Below, piece after piece: positions 11,230-23,295 of a DNA stretch of 64,000 nt (its first letter is position 1; each line of letters begins with the position of its first letter). The position numbers and the translations under genes were made by a program. Origin of the DNA: Odontocerum albicorne (Eukaryota; Arthropoda; Insecta; Trichoptera; Odontoceridae); NCBI GenBank assembly GCA_949825065.1, contig OX463856.1, positions 14,507,238-14,571,237 of the forward strand. The letters run 5' to 3'. Below the pieces are notes generated by a model, which was not told the DNA's origin, searched no databases, and saw only the letters and a list, made by a program, of their open reading frames with translations.

Positions 11230-12170
11230 TTTTTATCTCTATTAAGTGGCCGAAGATCACCCGAAGGGCATTTACCCTTCAATGTTACACCTCTTAAATA
11301 TAGTGAACTTAAGAATCAAGGCTAATTTATGCCATCAGCCTATGTACAGAGAGATTATACTCGTATTTAATGCTTAAGAGAGTCATTCTAAAAGACAGAT
11401 CGAAGGGAACACCCTTACGCATAACTTTCTCATGCACTTTAAGATTCATCTTAAATTTAATCCTTTCAGGACACTTTGACCAGTGAATCTCCTTCAACAG
11501 GAAAGCTGGAAGTTTGAATTTGTTGCTGTATCGAAAAAATTTTGCAGCTTGACAAGCTTATCCTTAGGTAGCCCAATATACATTTGATTGCAGTAATCAA
11601 GTTGAGAGTCAATAAAAGCACTTACCAGATTCCTAACATTATTAAGTATGTTGTTTGGGAGCAAAAAATGCACAAATTACTCCCTTTTACATGAAAATAA
11701 ATACGCCTGTCAAAGTGAGGATTCTTAGAATGCACATCCTTACACATAGTTATCGGGTGGGAGTCGATTCCGACTAATACCAGTCTGCAGAGTCAACCCT
11801 AAGAAATCCAGTCTTTGCCGAAATATCCTTGAGCTTAATTTTAGACATCCACATCGGTTTTCATATTTCTTTATAAAAGTTTTAATAGAAATAGAGGGAA
11901 GAAAGGTTGAAAAAAGCTTTACAAAATAAAGGCACTGCTAACCAAAGCTACTTTAAAAAATTTGGAATTTTTTTAATCGACTGCGAATAGAGGTGAGAAG
12001 ATCTGGAGACAACCTTATCAGGTGGTAGATATCCATATTGCGTGACTGTAGGGAAAAGTAATCCAAGTGGCACTTAAAACAATACTCAAAGTACCCGATG
12101 ACATGTACTATGATGGACACGGTCCATGCAAGCAACGATACCAAATACCTAAGCAATATTTTGACCAGTC
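11230..12170 (-). mobile_element. CR1/L2-like LINE relic
   Basis: On the minus strand 11560-11640 reads NLVSAFIDSQLDYCNQMYIG then LPKDKLVKLQ. This is the conserved LDYCN..L.GLP block of the thumb/C-terminal region in CR1/L2-group reverse transcriptases. The flanking frame is broken many times. The outer borders are approximate, and a 67-codon frame at 12156-11953 may be part of it. Confidence 0.55.
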
Positions 12171-13787
12171 GCAGGATATGTTGACTTTAGTTTTCTCGAT
12201 TTCAGAAATCGTTTTTTTTTTCAAGTATAATTTCCGCGAATAACAAGGGCACAAAGTACAAGTATTGTTAAGTAAAAATATAATTTCCTTTTTTCTGAGG
12301 GCGTGTTTTTGTATAAATTTTACGCTCCCAGCACGTGATGAGAATTAATGATTTAATCCGTTATTGTATAGCAATCGGACGTATTGATGCAAAACACATC
12401 CAACCAACAAAGCACAAATATTGATTGATAATATTTCAATGTAAAATCGATTCATAAAACTTTAATGTAAACATCCAGTTAATGAGTTGTGTATTTATAG
12501 TTTATTTATTTATATATTCTACATGCTTAACCCAATTACATAAAAAAATTAAATAATAAATGTTAAAAAATAAATGTCTCGTAAAATTGTCAATAAGAAT
12601 AATGATTATTACTTATGCTTCCTTGTGAAGTGGCTCAGCCCCACCTACAAAGTTTATTAATGAGTTTAATCTTGTATTATACATGTTTATTTATATATGT
12701 ATGTTTATTTTATGTATATTGACACAATTGTTTAGCGCCTTGACAAATTACAGGAAGGTATAAAATTTCTAATAAAACTTTTAAACTGAATTTCTAATTT
12801 ATCTCACAACCAAATACCAAAATGAATAATGAAATAAGTGAATATATATCCTTATTGGTACTGAAAGATACTATTTTTAACTGTTGGATGCTTCTTCCTT
12901 GTTATACTTAATTCTCTTGAAGATATTTTATACTTTTGAAAATTAAATACAATACATCATTTAAATTTTATATTGTTTAAATGGAAAAGCGAGCCATAAA
13001 TTACAGGCTCATGCTAATAATGCTTAAAAAATGTATTTTCTAGATATAGAGAATCTTGGAACTCGGTAAGGCCAGACTTAACTCGGCTGAAACAAATTTA
13101 ATATTCTACTATATTTACTTGGTTGATACATTCACAATTTACATTCATATCCATCCTTACACACACTTAAATCTCAATCTGTTATAACATATACTATTCC
13201 TACTGCATCGTAACCTCAACAACCAAACCAAAATTATATCCAATAACTCTTTATTACACGTTCCGCATTTACGATTACATCAGTCATCCACGTACATATG
13301 GAAACTTTCAAAAGCTCCTCACTCCTTTCTCTCTTCCTGTCAAAGAACAACCGTGTAAAGTATTTTTAAAATTGATTTTTAAATCCGAATAAAAAAAAAT
13401 TAACTAATGTCGATTAGAAGAAAACCATAGACTTGGAATATTTGAACTAGTTCAAATAAAAATAAAATATAAACTCTTTTTCAACCGTTGTATGAAAATA
13501 ATTGTGCTGAAAAATATTTAAAACTGATGTGGTTTCTAGGGATGTGATGAAGATACCAGTTCTCTTGAAGGATATTATGATAATTATTCTGTAGGGGTAA
13601 ACCCAAAATATTTGACCTTCTTAGAATGCATATCCTAAACAGGATCGAACAGACAACTTTCTCAGAATGCAGTTTATTACATATGTATTTGAGATTGGCG
13701 AGATCAATTATTTTTATTTTCAAGTTTCCCTTGTGTAATAATAATCTCAAACGGTACGACTCTTCAACGTTTTAAATGCAATTATAT
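12171..13787. other. no gene recognised
   Basis: AT-rich. The 13120-13340 part (TTACACACACTTAAATCTCA and following pyrimidine-rich bases) resembles antisense LINE debris. An 89-codon minus frame at 13481-13750 carries no recognised domain. Confidence 0.45.
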
Positions 13788-13985
13788 AAGGAAGATGCCT
13801 GTCTTCCAGTCCAGGGGGGCTGGGATTATTCCTATTTTGTTGGAATCGAATTACATTTACAAAGGTTTTAAGTCTGGTTTTCACATAAAGCTTCTTTAAC
13901 ACCTTTCTGGTTAATTAGAAGAGATTGTCTCTCAGAAATAAATCCGCCAGGTTGCAGTATATACAAAAAGTGTAATAAAATAAAT
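13788..13985 (+). mobile_element. SINE-1 copy
   Basis: Head partly kept (GATGCCTGTCTTCCAGTCC). The body reads AGTCTGGTTTTCACATAAAG and CTTCTTTAACACCTTTCTGG, and the tail CGCCAGGTTGCAGTATATAC then AAAAGTGTAATAAAAT. The central TGGCAATACGCC part is altered. Confidence 0.65.
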
Positions 13986-14488
13986 AGTAAAAGTTATCTA
14001 ATAAGCTCTGGTTTCCCAGCCGTGATGTCCCAGTACAGACAATGAGCTGTCTTGGAATATTTATTAATGTTCCTTGCATATTGTTAACATACTCGTATAT
14101 CCCTTCGGATTTGGGGAGGTTCCAGGTGATCGAATACAGGGAGCCAGGGGATCTGCGCAAGGCTCTATCCTATATTTTTAAACAAGCATGCTTGGATATT
14201 ACTCCTTATTGTTGTGCACCTGCACCTGCTCATGCATAAACCATATGTACAAATCACTAACAAGATAAATAGCAAATCCTTTGTTTATCGGCAAACTGTT
14301 GTTTAATGTATCAGATAATTATTTACGCTATCGTGAATTAAAACTGTTTTTAGAACCGTATTCGCGAACTGAGCTAATAAAAGCATTATCACTAGCACAC
14401 GTATGACTTTGTTGAAGAAATTTTGTGATACAGATCTCTTTCATATCTCTGTGGATAAAATGAGGACTAAACTCGTTAATTCACTTTG
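13986..14488. other. no gene recognised
   Basis: Opposed short frames at 13915-14160 (minus) and 14042-14239 (plus) overlap. The plus frame ends PYCCAPAPAHA. There is no family match, and it is probably chance. Confidence 0.4.
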
Positions 14489-14845
14489 TAGGTTATACCT
14501 AGTTATACATAGTCAATTCGCATGAAAGCATAAGAAGCACCATTGTTTCTGTTCATAATGGTACATTACGATTTAGTAGGTTTATACCTAGTGATACATA
14601 GTCAATTCATATGAAAGCATGAGTAAGTAACATTGTTTCTGTTAATAATGGTACATTACGATTTAGTAGGTTTATATCTAGTGATACATAGTCAATTCAT
14701 ATGAAAGCATGAGTAAGTAATATTGTTTCTGTTCATAATGGTACATTACAACTTTGTAGGTTTATACCTAGTTATACATAGTCAATCATATGAAAGCATG
14801 AGTAAGTAACATTGTTTCTGTTCATAATGGTACATTATGACTATT
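14489..14845. repeat. tandem array, four units of about 89 bp
   Basis: Units begin TAGGTT(T)ATACCTAG at 14489, 14577, 14667 and 14757 (spacings 88, 90 and 90). Each contains GATACATAGTCAATTCATAT, GAAAGCATGAGTAAGTAACA and TTCATAATGGTACATTA. Unit 1 is the most diverged. No coding potential. Confidence 0.9.
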
Positions 14846-15649
14846 AATCATTCTTTTATTTATTATTTGATGAAATAAGGTTAAACCTATATCGAATGTA
14901 AATAAAGCAAACACTAAGTATTCGAGCATTGTATCTACAGAATGCGTAGTTTTTTTACATTGTTCTGTCGGCTTGAAAATTGAAAAGTTACATATTCCCA
15001 AGCGAAGTCAATTTCATCTGCCATGATTTTTCTTTTACAATATTAGTTGTAGAATCTAATTGTGATGATTGAAATGATTTTCTTTGTTTAAATATCGTGG
15101 TTAGGTAGGCGATCTGACTAGTATTTACATTACCGGACAGTTGAAATTCTAACTACAAAAAATATCTTCAACTTTTACGAATATGTTTCTAGTACCATCT
15201 TCATGCTAACTTTGATATTTTAATACGAGCACATGCCTAAATCGTATTTCAGCTAGTATCCCTGATAAAATGGACTTGTTCAACGAATCCATTTTATTGA
15301 AGTATAAGATAAGTAGTTTTTGTCTTGTAGTCAATTTTTATTTTCTTTTCAAAGTTGACGTGTACGCATTATGCATTTACAACGTACTCTTATAATATGA
15401 GAAGGAGGGATTTGGATCGATTAAGGAGGGCGTTCAATTAATTGAATTTTATGATCCGGCGCATAATAATTGAGGCGCAGACTTTAAATTGGAAATTAGC
15501 TGAAGGCGGCCGACAGAATTGAGAGAGATGCATCATGAAAACATGGTGACTTGTATGCTGGATGCATTCGAGTGCAATCGTTTTAATTTCTCGGCAAGTT
15601 TTATTTTCTGTTTTATTTTTAAATACACTGACCGAAACATATTCAATCC
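14846..15649. other. no gene recognised
   Basis: AT-rich. The 15400-15600 part is slightly richer in GC (purine blocks, AAGGCGGCCGACAG) but has no recognised content. Confidence 0.45.
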
Positions 15650-15865
15650 GATAAGCTTTATTGCAAACATTTTATCCATCACCATAATCATCCTAGAATT
15701 TTCTCATTTATTTGGGGTCTGTGTGACGAATCGTCTCTCTCCATCGTGCTTTGTCAAGTGCCATATTTGGAGTCAAGTTTAGGTTTGTCATATCTTGGAT
15801 GATGCTATTTTTTCATCGCTTCTTTGAATGACCTCTTCCTCCATTTCCTGAGACTATTTCCACTG
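15650..15865 (-). mobile_element. RTE-like LINE, C-terminal reverse transcriptase relic
   Basis: The minus-strand translation reads MTNLNLTPNMALDKARWRET, then IRHTDPK and stop. It is preceded by a decayed KK.W..NII region. This is the typical ending of RTE-like reverse transcriptases (..ARDR.RWR..I..ADPK). It is 5'-truncated and unrelated to LINE-A. Confidence 0.6.
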
Positions 15866-15914
15866 TCTGATTTCTCACATGTTAAGCTGGTTTTTCTAGT
15901 TTTCTTTATAATAA

Positions 15915-15980
15915 CTGTTAGCACTCACGCTAAGCAAGCGAGTACATCAGGTTCGATTCCTGGTGGTGTTGTTCATATAC
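15915..15980 (+). repeat. tRNA-like fragment (SINE head)
   Basis: GTTAGCACTCACGCTAAGCA followed by GGTTCGATTCCTGG gives A- and B-box-like motifs at tRNA spacing. The acceptor arm does not pair, so it is not a tRNA gene. The left half recurs at 50600-50630. Confidence 0.45.
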
Positions 15981-16416
15981 CATTATACATCAGAATTTAT
16001 GTTTTTTAGAAGCTTTTATTGTGCAAATCATGAATTCTCATAGCGCTACTAAGCTATAGTACATAAACAGTAGCGCTAAACAAAATATTGCTTTCCAAAA
16101 AGCTGTAGCAGATAAAACCTGTTGATCGGTTTTGGAAGTTTAATGTCCTTACCATCGGAACTTAGTGTTAGATTTATTAAGAATGTGTACTTGTTGAAGT
16201 GTAACAGCATACACACAATAAACTAATACACTCACAGGCGTCTTCCATCCACACGATAGCTGACAATCATATTCGATCATGAGGAATAGTTTATCGTATC
16301 GTAAACTATTTATCTACATTTAGCTTAAATCTAAACAATTATACCTGTTCATTCCCACGAGTATTACCCTATTTAATATATGGTATCTGCATTGGAGTGC
16401 ACATATTAAAAAGCAC

Positions 16417-16778
16417 GGCCGAGAGATAATATTGTTTTCGATTTTGTTGATTGATCCTTCGGGCTTCATTTATTCGTATAGCTCACCTCGACATATCTGA
16501 ACTGGTGATATGTACATACTGTAGAGCGTGATCGAAAATTTTTTTTTTTTCGGTACCAATAACCGAGATTTCGGGTACAGCACCACAAAATTGGACACAT
16601 AACTTCGTGAGTGTAGGAAATATTGTCCTATCGCAGATTAAAATAATCTATCCAGCGCGTAAGAGTATTTTAACCAGGTGAACAATTTCATCTTTTACTT
16701 TTTGGGTGCCAATGGGAATCGAATCTGAAACACTCGAGTGGAATAAAACCATATTACTAACTGGACCCTGGAGTATAT
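16417..16778 (-). mobile_element. SINE-3 copy (tRNA-headed, distinct body)
   Basis: The head lies on the minus strand at the right end (GTGCCAATGGGAATCGAATC on plus). The distal end has AGATAATATTGTTTTCGATT, shared with 39768-40072 at the same distance. The body differs from SINE-1. The middle is strongly diverged between the two copies. Confidence 0.5.
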
Positions 16779-17034
16779 GGAATAGACTCATACCTCGCTA
16801 ACCCACTATAGTTGGCAAAAGTATCCCGTCACTAAAGGTAATAAGAATATTACAGATGATCTCTTAATCGGATTGGCATCCTTTTTATTTTCTTTTTTTT
16901 TTTTTGCAAAAATGAGTGGAAAATAAGATAAATCTACGTAAATCAAATTGTTGTACTGTTACTTAAATCTTAAGACTTAAAAACATCCTTGTTTGGGAGG
17001 TCTTATGAATATGTATGATGTTATATGAAGATAA

Positions 17035-17365
17035 CACTAAACCTAATGCCGATTGTGTTACTATAATCAAGTATCGGAATATCTACACAGATTTCTTTAT
17101 AGTTCGTCTTCCCTTGATAAGTTTTCAGCAGTTTTCTAGCCAAATATGTTTTTCTGAACATATTCAGATGCGGGAAGTACCTTATCTAATGGCTATATAT
17201 ACTACCTTCCTACCATTACAATCAACTAATGTATGTAGTTGTATATATTTTGTAATATTTTAAATCTGTCAATAATAGTTGGTTCCAATTCCAAGTTAAT
17301 GTGCCCTTGAGGAGAGTTTACAATCTAAACGACACTATATAAATTGCCCTTTTATTATTATTACT
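17035..17365 (+). repeat. dispersed repeat R3, copy 1
   Basis: About 330 bp. It shares with 23815-24050 the blocks GTGTTACTAT, TTTTGTAATATTTT, AATCTGTCA.TAATAG, CTCTAAACG.CA.TATATAAATT and a terminal (TTA)n run. It has no reverse transcriptase, and the 3' microsatellite suggests retroposition. Confidence 0.6.
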
Positions 17366-17934
17366 ATTGTTTTGGTTTATTTTCATTAGAAAATAATTAG
17401 GTATAGTAGTTATGACATATTGTCGATTGGAAGTCAATGTTTTGTTTCTGTACTATCCCCATTGGTCATTGATAAATCTCAGATCTCAGTATATATCGTA
17501 TACAGTGCAACGCATACGCTCAACGCGCTCCTTAGGGCTGAAGGACTCGGCAATTGGACCCGATATGTTAATAGTGCCTTATATGTTATGTATGTTCTTG
17601 TGTATCAGTGTGTGACAAACCATTACAGTTCTTGTTATGAGACATGACGATTGATTGTCGTATTGATGGTGTATTGTTAGGGATTTAATATAATTGCATT
17701 TTGAGCTTACATTCCTGTTTCATAGGGACCCATGGGACTTGTGATAGACAGTTCTCATCAATTTGATACTGGATAAAGATTATGATTGTTTAAAGGCTAC
17801 TCTGATATACGTTGTAAATACTTAACTCTGAGATGAAACGCTAACAAAAAACATAAGTATAAACCGGCTAGCCGAGATACATCGTTCGGCAAGACCAGAC
17901 TTCCGCAACATTATCATTTCCATCACGCCATGCT
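17366..17934. other. no gene recognised
   Basis: Two overlapping plus frames at 17412-17647 contain a patch with normal base composition (AACGCATACGCTCAACGCGC) but no domain I recognise. Confidence 0.4.
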
Positions 17935-18180
17935 CATATTGAGGTAGACAGAGAGAACAGGTCTCTATTTCATTCTTTATTTGGTATATACACCTCGTCA
18001 TGCATACTCTCTTATTATAAAATATGGCACTCTTCTTTCTTTCGGGATTTGATTCATTTGATTTTATCACGTCTTTCTAGGTTTTCTCAAAGTCTTCTTT
18101 ACTATTTGTATAGATTATATTTCTAAATTGTTCATCATTCAATGTTTTTTGGAGTTGCTGGCCCTATATCATGAATTACT
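17935..18180 (-). mobile_element. LINE-C relic, antisense
   Basis: The plus strand reads GAGGTAGACAGAGAGAACAG, then ACACCTCGTCATGCATACTC and TTATTATAAAAT, all found again at 58495-58760 and 62295-62480. The family is recognised only by internal comparison. It is probably the 3' part of a LINE related to LINE-A. Confidence 0.5.
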
Positions 18181-19080
18181 CTTTCTGTGAAATGTAAACA
18201 GGATGATATCACAGAGATATTCAAGAGGTTTCGTAAGTTCACACAACTTAAGAGATATTAGAACGGCAATACCATTGGAGTGGGTACAGTCACCAAATGA
18301 TTAAGTTAAATGAAATAAATGTAAACATTCTATATGTTAAGAGTTTCACGCAAATACATTTTACGGATTTTTATGTTGCAGTTTGTTTCAATAAATTAGC
18401 TTTTGTTTAATGATAAAGAGTTTTTATGACTGATTTTTTAACGAGTACTTTTTTTTGACAGAGTAGTCGATGAAAAGTAATAATTGAGAAACAATCAACA
18501 ATCGAAAATGCTAACGAAACATAAAAATCTCATTGAAAATAGAGATAAAGATTGGAACTGTCCATGAAATATGTAACAAGTAATCGTTAAAGACATTTTT
18601 GTAACAAATTGGGAACATAATTTTCGAAAACATGTTTGGAGGTTTTTGCAGTTTGTCGTATCTGTTGTATAAGGTGTTTTGTACCACGTGGTTTGACTTA
18701 TGATACTGACGTTTTAAAGTCAGTCAGAGAAGCGATAGAAATCTACAAATATCCAAACAATATTATCAGGAACGATCGATGCTACCTCAAATACAGTAAA
18801 ATGAAAATTAACAATAACTATATCGCTTCAACCTTCGTGGAAGCTATCGCGCTTGTTCTTCCGTGGTGTGAAGGACTTGCAGTCGTCACGGTCGCAAACA
18901 GGGACCGTCCCATGCATATACGTTATGGTTGAGACTCTGTTGTAAACCATGTGGTATCCGATGACAATCCACTTTTGATTAAGTTAATTACAAACAGACT
19001 GAAGATGAAAACTGCAAAGTTTTCAAAATGTCAACATCGAAAGCCAAACCATTTGAAACAATACACTAAAATATATTATA
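18181..19080. other. no gene recognised
   Basis: A 98-codon plus frame at 18636-18932 (cysteine-rich start VCRICCIRC, then LPWCEGLAVVTVANRDRP) lies in a less AT-rich patch directly left of the rosa-type mariner. I cannot assign it. Confidence 0.4.
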
Positions 19081-20473
19081 TTGGGTGTTAACATAAATTG
19101 TGTCCGTTTTTTTTTCAATTTAAAACTGAGCACCAAAAGTAAAACAAAATGGTAAATGTTATACGTAATTCGAAAGAAAATTTTCTGCTCTACAATATAT
19201 TGTGTTTGCTTTTACGTTACATATATTATTTAATTTAATTATAAGCCTTCAAAATGGAATTTCAAGTAAACGAAAATGAGCATTTTCGACATCTCCTTCT
19301 GTTCGCGTTCAATTGAGGGAATAAAGAAGATGCTATGAATGAAAGGACAGCTCGTCGATGGTTTGTGCGTTTCAAAGGCGGTAATTTCGACCTGATGGAC
19401 CATGGACCATGGAGCATCGACCATAGACCATCGACCATGGAGCGCTCCGGACGACCAGTGGACTTTGATGAGGACCGTTTAAACCATATTATTCATGAAG
19501 GTCTGTTGAATACGTCGCTGCTGTGCGTGTACGGGAAAACCCGAGGCAGTCAATTTCTCGTCATTCACAAGAACTTGGCTTTTCTGCGACTTCAACTTGG
19601 CCAATTTTGCTTCGGGACTTAGTTTTGCACCCGTATAAAATCCAACTGACCCAGGAACTTAAGGTAAATGACCATAGACAACGCCGTGTGTTCGCTGATT
19701 GGGCTCTGGAGCAGTTGGAAGTTGACCCAAATTTCGCCAAAAAAATCATCTTCAGCGACTAGGCCCATTTTTGGATGAATGGATGTATGAACAAGCAAAA
19801 TTATCGGATTTGGGACGATACTAATCCACACGAGATACACCAGCATCAAATACATCCAGAGAAAGTCACTGTTTGGTGCGGATTTTGGTCTGTCGGAATC
19901 ATCGGTCCGTACTTCTTCCAAAACGAAACTGGCATTGCCATAACCTTCAACGGCGAGCGCTACAGATCGATGATAAGCGACTTCTTGTGGCCTAAACTGG
20001 ATGATATGGATACCGACGACATGTGGTTCCAACAGGACGGCGCTACATGCCACACAGCGCATGCCACGATGGACATTCTGCACGAGCGATTTGAGGGCAT
20101 GGTTATCTCGCGCGGCGGCGACGTGAACTGGCCACGGAGATCATGCGATTTAACGCCTTTAGACTTCTTCGTTTGGGGTTATTTTAAATCGCAGGTCTAT
20201 GCGTATAAACCGCAAACAATTTATGCTCTCAAAGTCAACATAACGAACGCCATCCAGCAAATTCAGCCAGATTTATGCGACAAAGTCATCGAAAATTGAA
20301 CCTCCCGAATACGTGCCACCAAGAAAAGCCGCGGTGGACATTTGAACGACGTTATATTCCATACTTAATGCCATAAAATATTATTTCAAATAAAAAAAAA
20401 TGAGTAGATATCTCACACACAAAACTTGTTTTATTTACATTTGAAAATTGAGCGTCCTTATTGAAAGACCCTG
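19081..20473 (+). mobile_element. rosa-type (DD41D) mariner element, decayed
   Basis: A 1393-bp element flanked by TA on both sides (19079-19080 and 20474-20475). The ends are imperfect inverted repeats: TTGGGTGTTAACATAA on the left and, reversed, CAGGGTCTTTCAATAA on the right. It carries one transposase relic. Its GC content is far above the flanks, which suggests it arrived recently compared with the surrounding debris. Confidence 0.8.
19254..20368 (+). pseudogene. mariner DD41D transposase, inactivated
   Basis: The order of domains matches rosa-type transposases. A helix-turn-helix remnant (HFRHLLLFAFN, NERTARRWFVRFKGGNFDL) is followed by SGRPVDFDEDRLN..I. The DDE domain contains IIFSD (first Asp), WFQQDGATCHTA (second Asp) and CDLTPLDFFVWGYFKS (third Asp). 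There are 41 residues between the second and third Asp. Inactivating lesions are a stop after LLLFAFN, frameshifts around 19500-19530, a TAG where Glu follows the first Asp (19759-19761), and a TGA near 20297. A GACCAT-rich insertion at 19395-19443 breaks the DFDL..RSGRP linker. It cannot make an active enzyme. Confidence 0.85.
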
Positions 20474-20774
20474 TATGTGAATTTCTGCGGAAACAGTTTT
20501 TTCATTGACTGTTAAATCGGTTATGATTTTTGTCGTCAGATAACTCGAAAGAAATTCAGTATTTTTTTAAATATACTTGAACAAGGGCTTAAGAAAAAAG
20601 AATTTAAACACGTTATAAATAAAAGAGAGTCTGGTGTCAATATTCAGGATATGCGAGGTGTTGTAGGTAATAACTTTGATTAAGAAGACTGCCCATAAAG
20701 CAAGTCACCGGTACCAAGAAGAAAACTTAGTAAATGCACTTATTTTCGAAAATTCGTTATTGCTTTAAACTTTT

Positions 20775-20970
20775 GTTATATGGAGTTCAACCTGGAAAGG
20801 TGACTATGACGCAATATCTTCGACATAACTAGAAATATACTTAAGAGGTTTTAAGTGTAAACCAGATTGAAACCCTTGTTAAATAAATAGAGTTCCAACG
20901 GGAATCACGTCCGTATCCCCTGAGTTGGAACATACACATCAAACCAACTGGGCCACGGAGATCATCTCTT
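20775..20970 (-). mobile_element. SINE-1, near full length, antisense
   Basis: On plus it reads, in reverse order, tail (GTTCAACCTGGAAAGGTGA), body (GTGTAAACCAGATTGAAACC) and tRNA-like head (GTTCCAACGGGAATCACGTC .. AACTGGGCCACGGAGATC). Boxes A and B are recognisable on the minus strand. Confidence 0.75.
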
Positions 20971-21446
20971 AAAAAAATACTGGTTTTGAGGAAAACTCAA
21001 TTTTTGTGTCGAGAAAAAAATGTGCATAGCTTTAAAATATATTAGTCGAAATGTGCATATACATTTTGTCAATGCCGAGAAATGGCTATTTTAATTATTT
21101 CATAATAAAAATTGCGTTTCCATACATATTCGATCAATATGTTAAAGTGTATATTGCGAAATATTTGTGAAGTGATAAAAATATCTGGCGCCCTGTCCTC
21201 TCTACATACCCTGATAGGGGAATATGTGTATGCATAATTATAAAGTAAAATGTAAGAAAATTCTTGTAAATAATATAATCTATTTTCATTTCAATTACCA
21301 CTTTCACAGTCATATTCATAGATGATTATTTATCTAAAATAATTATAAGAGAGTTGATAAATATTTATCATTTGAAAAGTAGTGTAGGGGGTTTATTTAC
21401 GGGATCTTAAATATTTTAGTACGTTAACCGTTAATAACATACATTT
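20971..21446. other. no gene recognised
   Basis: AT-rich, without recognised repeat or coding sequence. Confidence 0.45.
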
Positions 21447-21800
21447 GTACATACATTCCATCATACCATTGCCCTACTGGGGTAGGCAGAGAGAGTTAAG
21501 TGCCAGGCTTTCCTATCTCAACACACCTCTTTATACAAATTCAACGACTTTTTAAATTTTATGTTTCCTTTTTCAAAATATAATTCACTATATTCAACTA
21601 TACATTCCTTCGTCTTCCACGCTTTCTTTTCACAATTGCACTATATATGAGTTTTATTAATTTTTCTTTATTCATTCGTTTTACATGCCCAAACTATCAT
21701 ATAATGGTTTTTTATATTACTAAACATATTATTAACCTTAAGTTCATATTCATTCCTTCTTTACTATCCTTAGTTGCAATTCGTTTTGTAATATCACTTT
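21447..21800 (-). mobile_element. LINE-A relic, antisense
   Basis: Starts with the reversed 3' signature (CCCTACTGGGGTAGGCAGAG), then passes leftward into the reverse-transcriptase tail (TTCATTCGTTTTACATGCCC codes the reversed RWFGHV/MNEER region). It is interrupted by stops. Confidence 0.65.
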
Positions 21801-22825
21801 GTCACACCAATGGGAATGCTGTGAAGAAGATCTAGTAAATAAAATGAAAACTTAAATCAATAAAGACTTCATTTGAACTGGTTTGATAAAAATGCTATTA
21901 TAGCGTCGACTAGACTAGTGTGAAGAATTCTACTAATGCTTCAGACCCGACCCAAAAGGAGACGAGGGCAAAAGAAGTACAGTTAGTAACAAATTCTTCT
22001 TCTCTTATGAATTAGAAAAAGTATTTTTTTAATGAATTGAATGAAACCGTAGCTTGTATTTGTTACTTGTGTAAATCTATAAAATATTCGATTAATAAAC
22101 GAGTTAACCAAATAAATATTATTTCTATCTAGATTGTTTATTTTGTCAATTATTTTTATATATGATTTTTTTTAAATATTTCCTCTCCTTTCTTTAACTT
22201 CTTGATTAGTTTGAAAATACTCTGGACGGCATTGAGGATCAATGCAAATACTAAGTTTATTGCAAGTGCGGCTGAAGTGTTGCTGTTTTTAAAGCGAAAT
22301 TCGATTTATTCTCTCTTATGAAATGCAACACGCTTTACGGGTTGCCGTTGTTATTGCAGTCAATAAATGGGAATATCATAAATGAAAAATCATTACACGC
22401 ATTGATAAAAACTTGCTTATATATTTTTAACGCACCGATTAAAAATACGACAGTGATGTGTCTTGTACTACGAAGATAACCTGACATGGTGATGAAATGA
22501 AAAAATGAGAAAAATCTTTCAGATTTAATGGCAATACTTAAAACAAAATGGGTATATTTTATCCAAATGAAAAAAAAAATACGTTGTTTGTGAGAAATTT
22601 TATACCAGAAAGAAAAATCTCTTCATAACATAAAAAATAAAGTCTTAATTCGAATCCTTTAAATACGAAAGTAATTTTTCATAGAACATAATTATTAACG
22701 TTTTAAATTAGGAGTATTTCGTTTGAAATTTCTTCAATTATTTTAAATATTTATTTATTGAGGTGATAATTTTATTTTATGAAGTAAGATAAATTAAGTG
22801 AAAATTTATTAAGAAACATGTCGAG
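21801..22825. other. no gene recognised
   Basis: AT-rich. The patch 22200-22350 has more GC but no recognised content. Confidence 0.45.
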
Positions 22826-22895
22826 GCCTCCATGGCAAAATTGGAAAGATCTTTGATTTCCAATCGGGATTTTTGGGTTTAATTTTAGACGGTAC
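22826..22895 (+). mobile_element. SINE-1 head fragment
   Basis: GAGGCCTCCATGGCAAAATT and the decayed B-box region TTTTGGGTTTAATTTTAGAC. Only the tRNA-like head remains. Confidence 0.4.
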
Positions 22896-23295
22896 AAAAA
22901 ATATTAAAATCATGTAATAATACTCACACGTGTCGAATACATGTGCGAATTTTATTGTCTCTACACTTGCGGTTTCGTTAACAACATGTACAATAACAAA
23001 GTGGTTCGTAACTTGAAGGCTCGATTATGGAGTCTAAGACAATATCGTATCATAGCCACGTTCTTCAATATGTTCGAATCATTAATGTGGATATATCGAA
23101 GGGTACCAAATTATTATATTTGAGAGACAATCGAAAGTTCTTTCTGAAACATCTGAATCTTCCTATTGATGAATTAAGTATTTGTTTATTTAATTAGTTT
23201 AAAATTATGTCAGAAAATAATTTTAGCTTAATTAACTAACATTTTGTTTTGTTAAGGCATTAACATTGTGGAGGTTTAAAAACAAGTCTTATTTG
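22896..23295. other. no gene recognised
   Basis: A 60-codon plus frame at 22941-23123 has no recognised domain. The rest is AT-rich. Confidence 0.4.

Noticed and set aside
19561..20083. Minus-strand frames (62 and 154 codons) over the DD41D mariner
   Set aside because: Antisense shadow of the transposase; the plus strand carries the DDE motifs.
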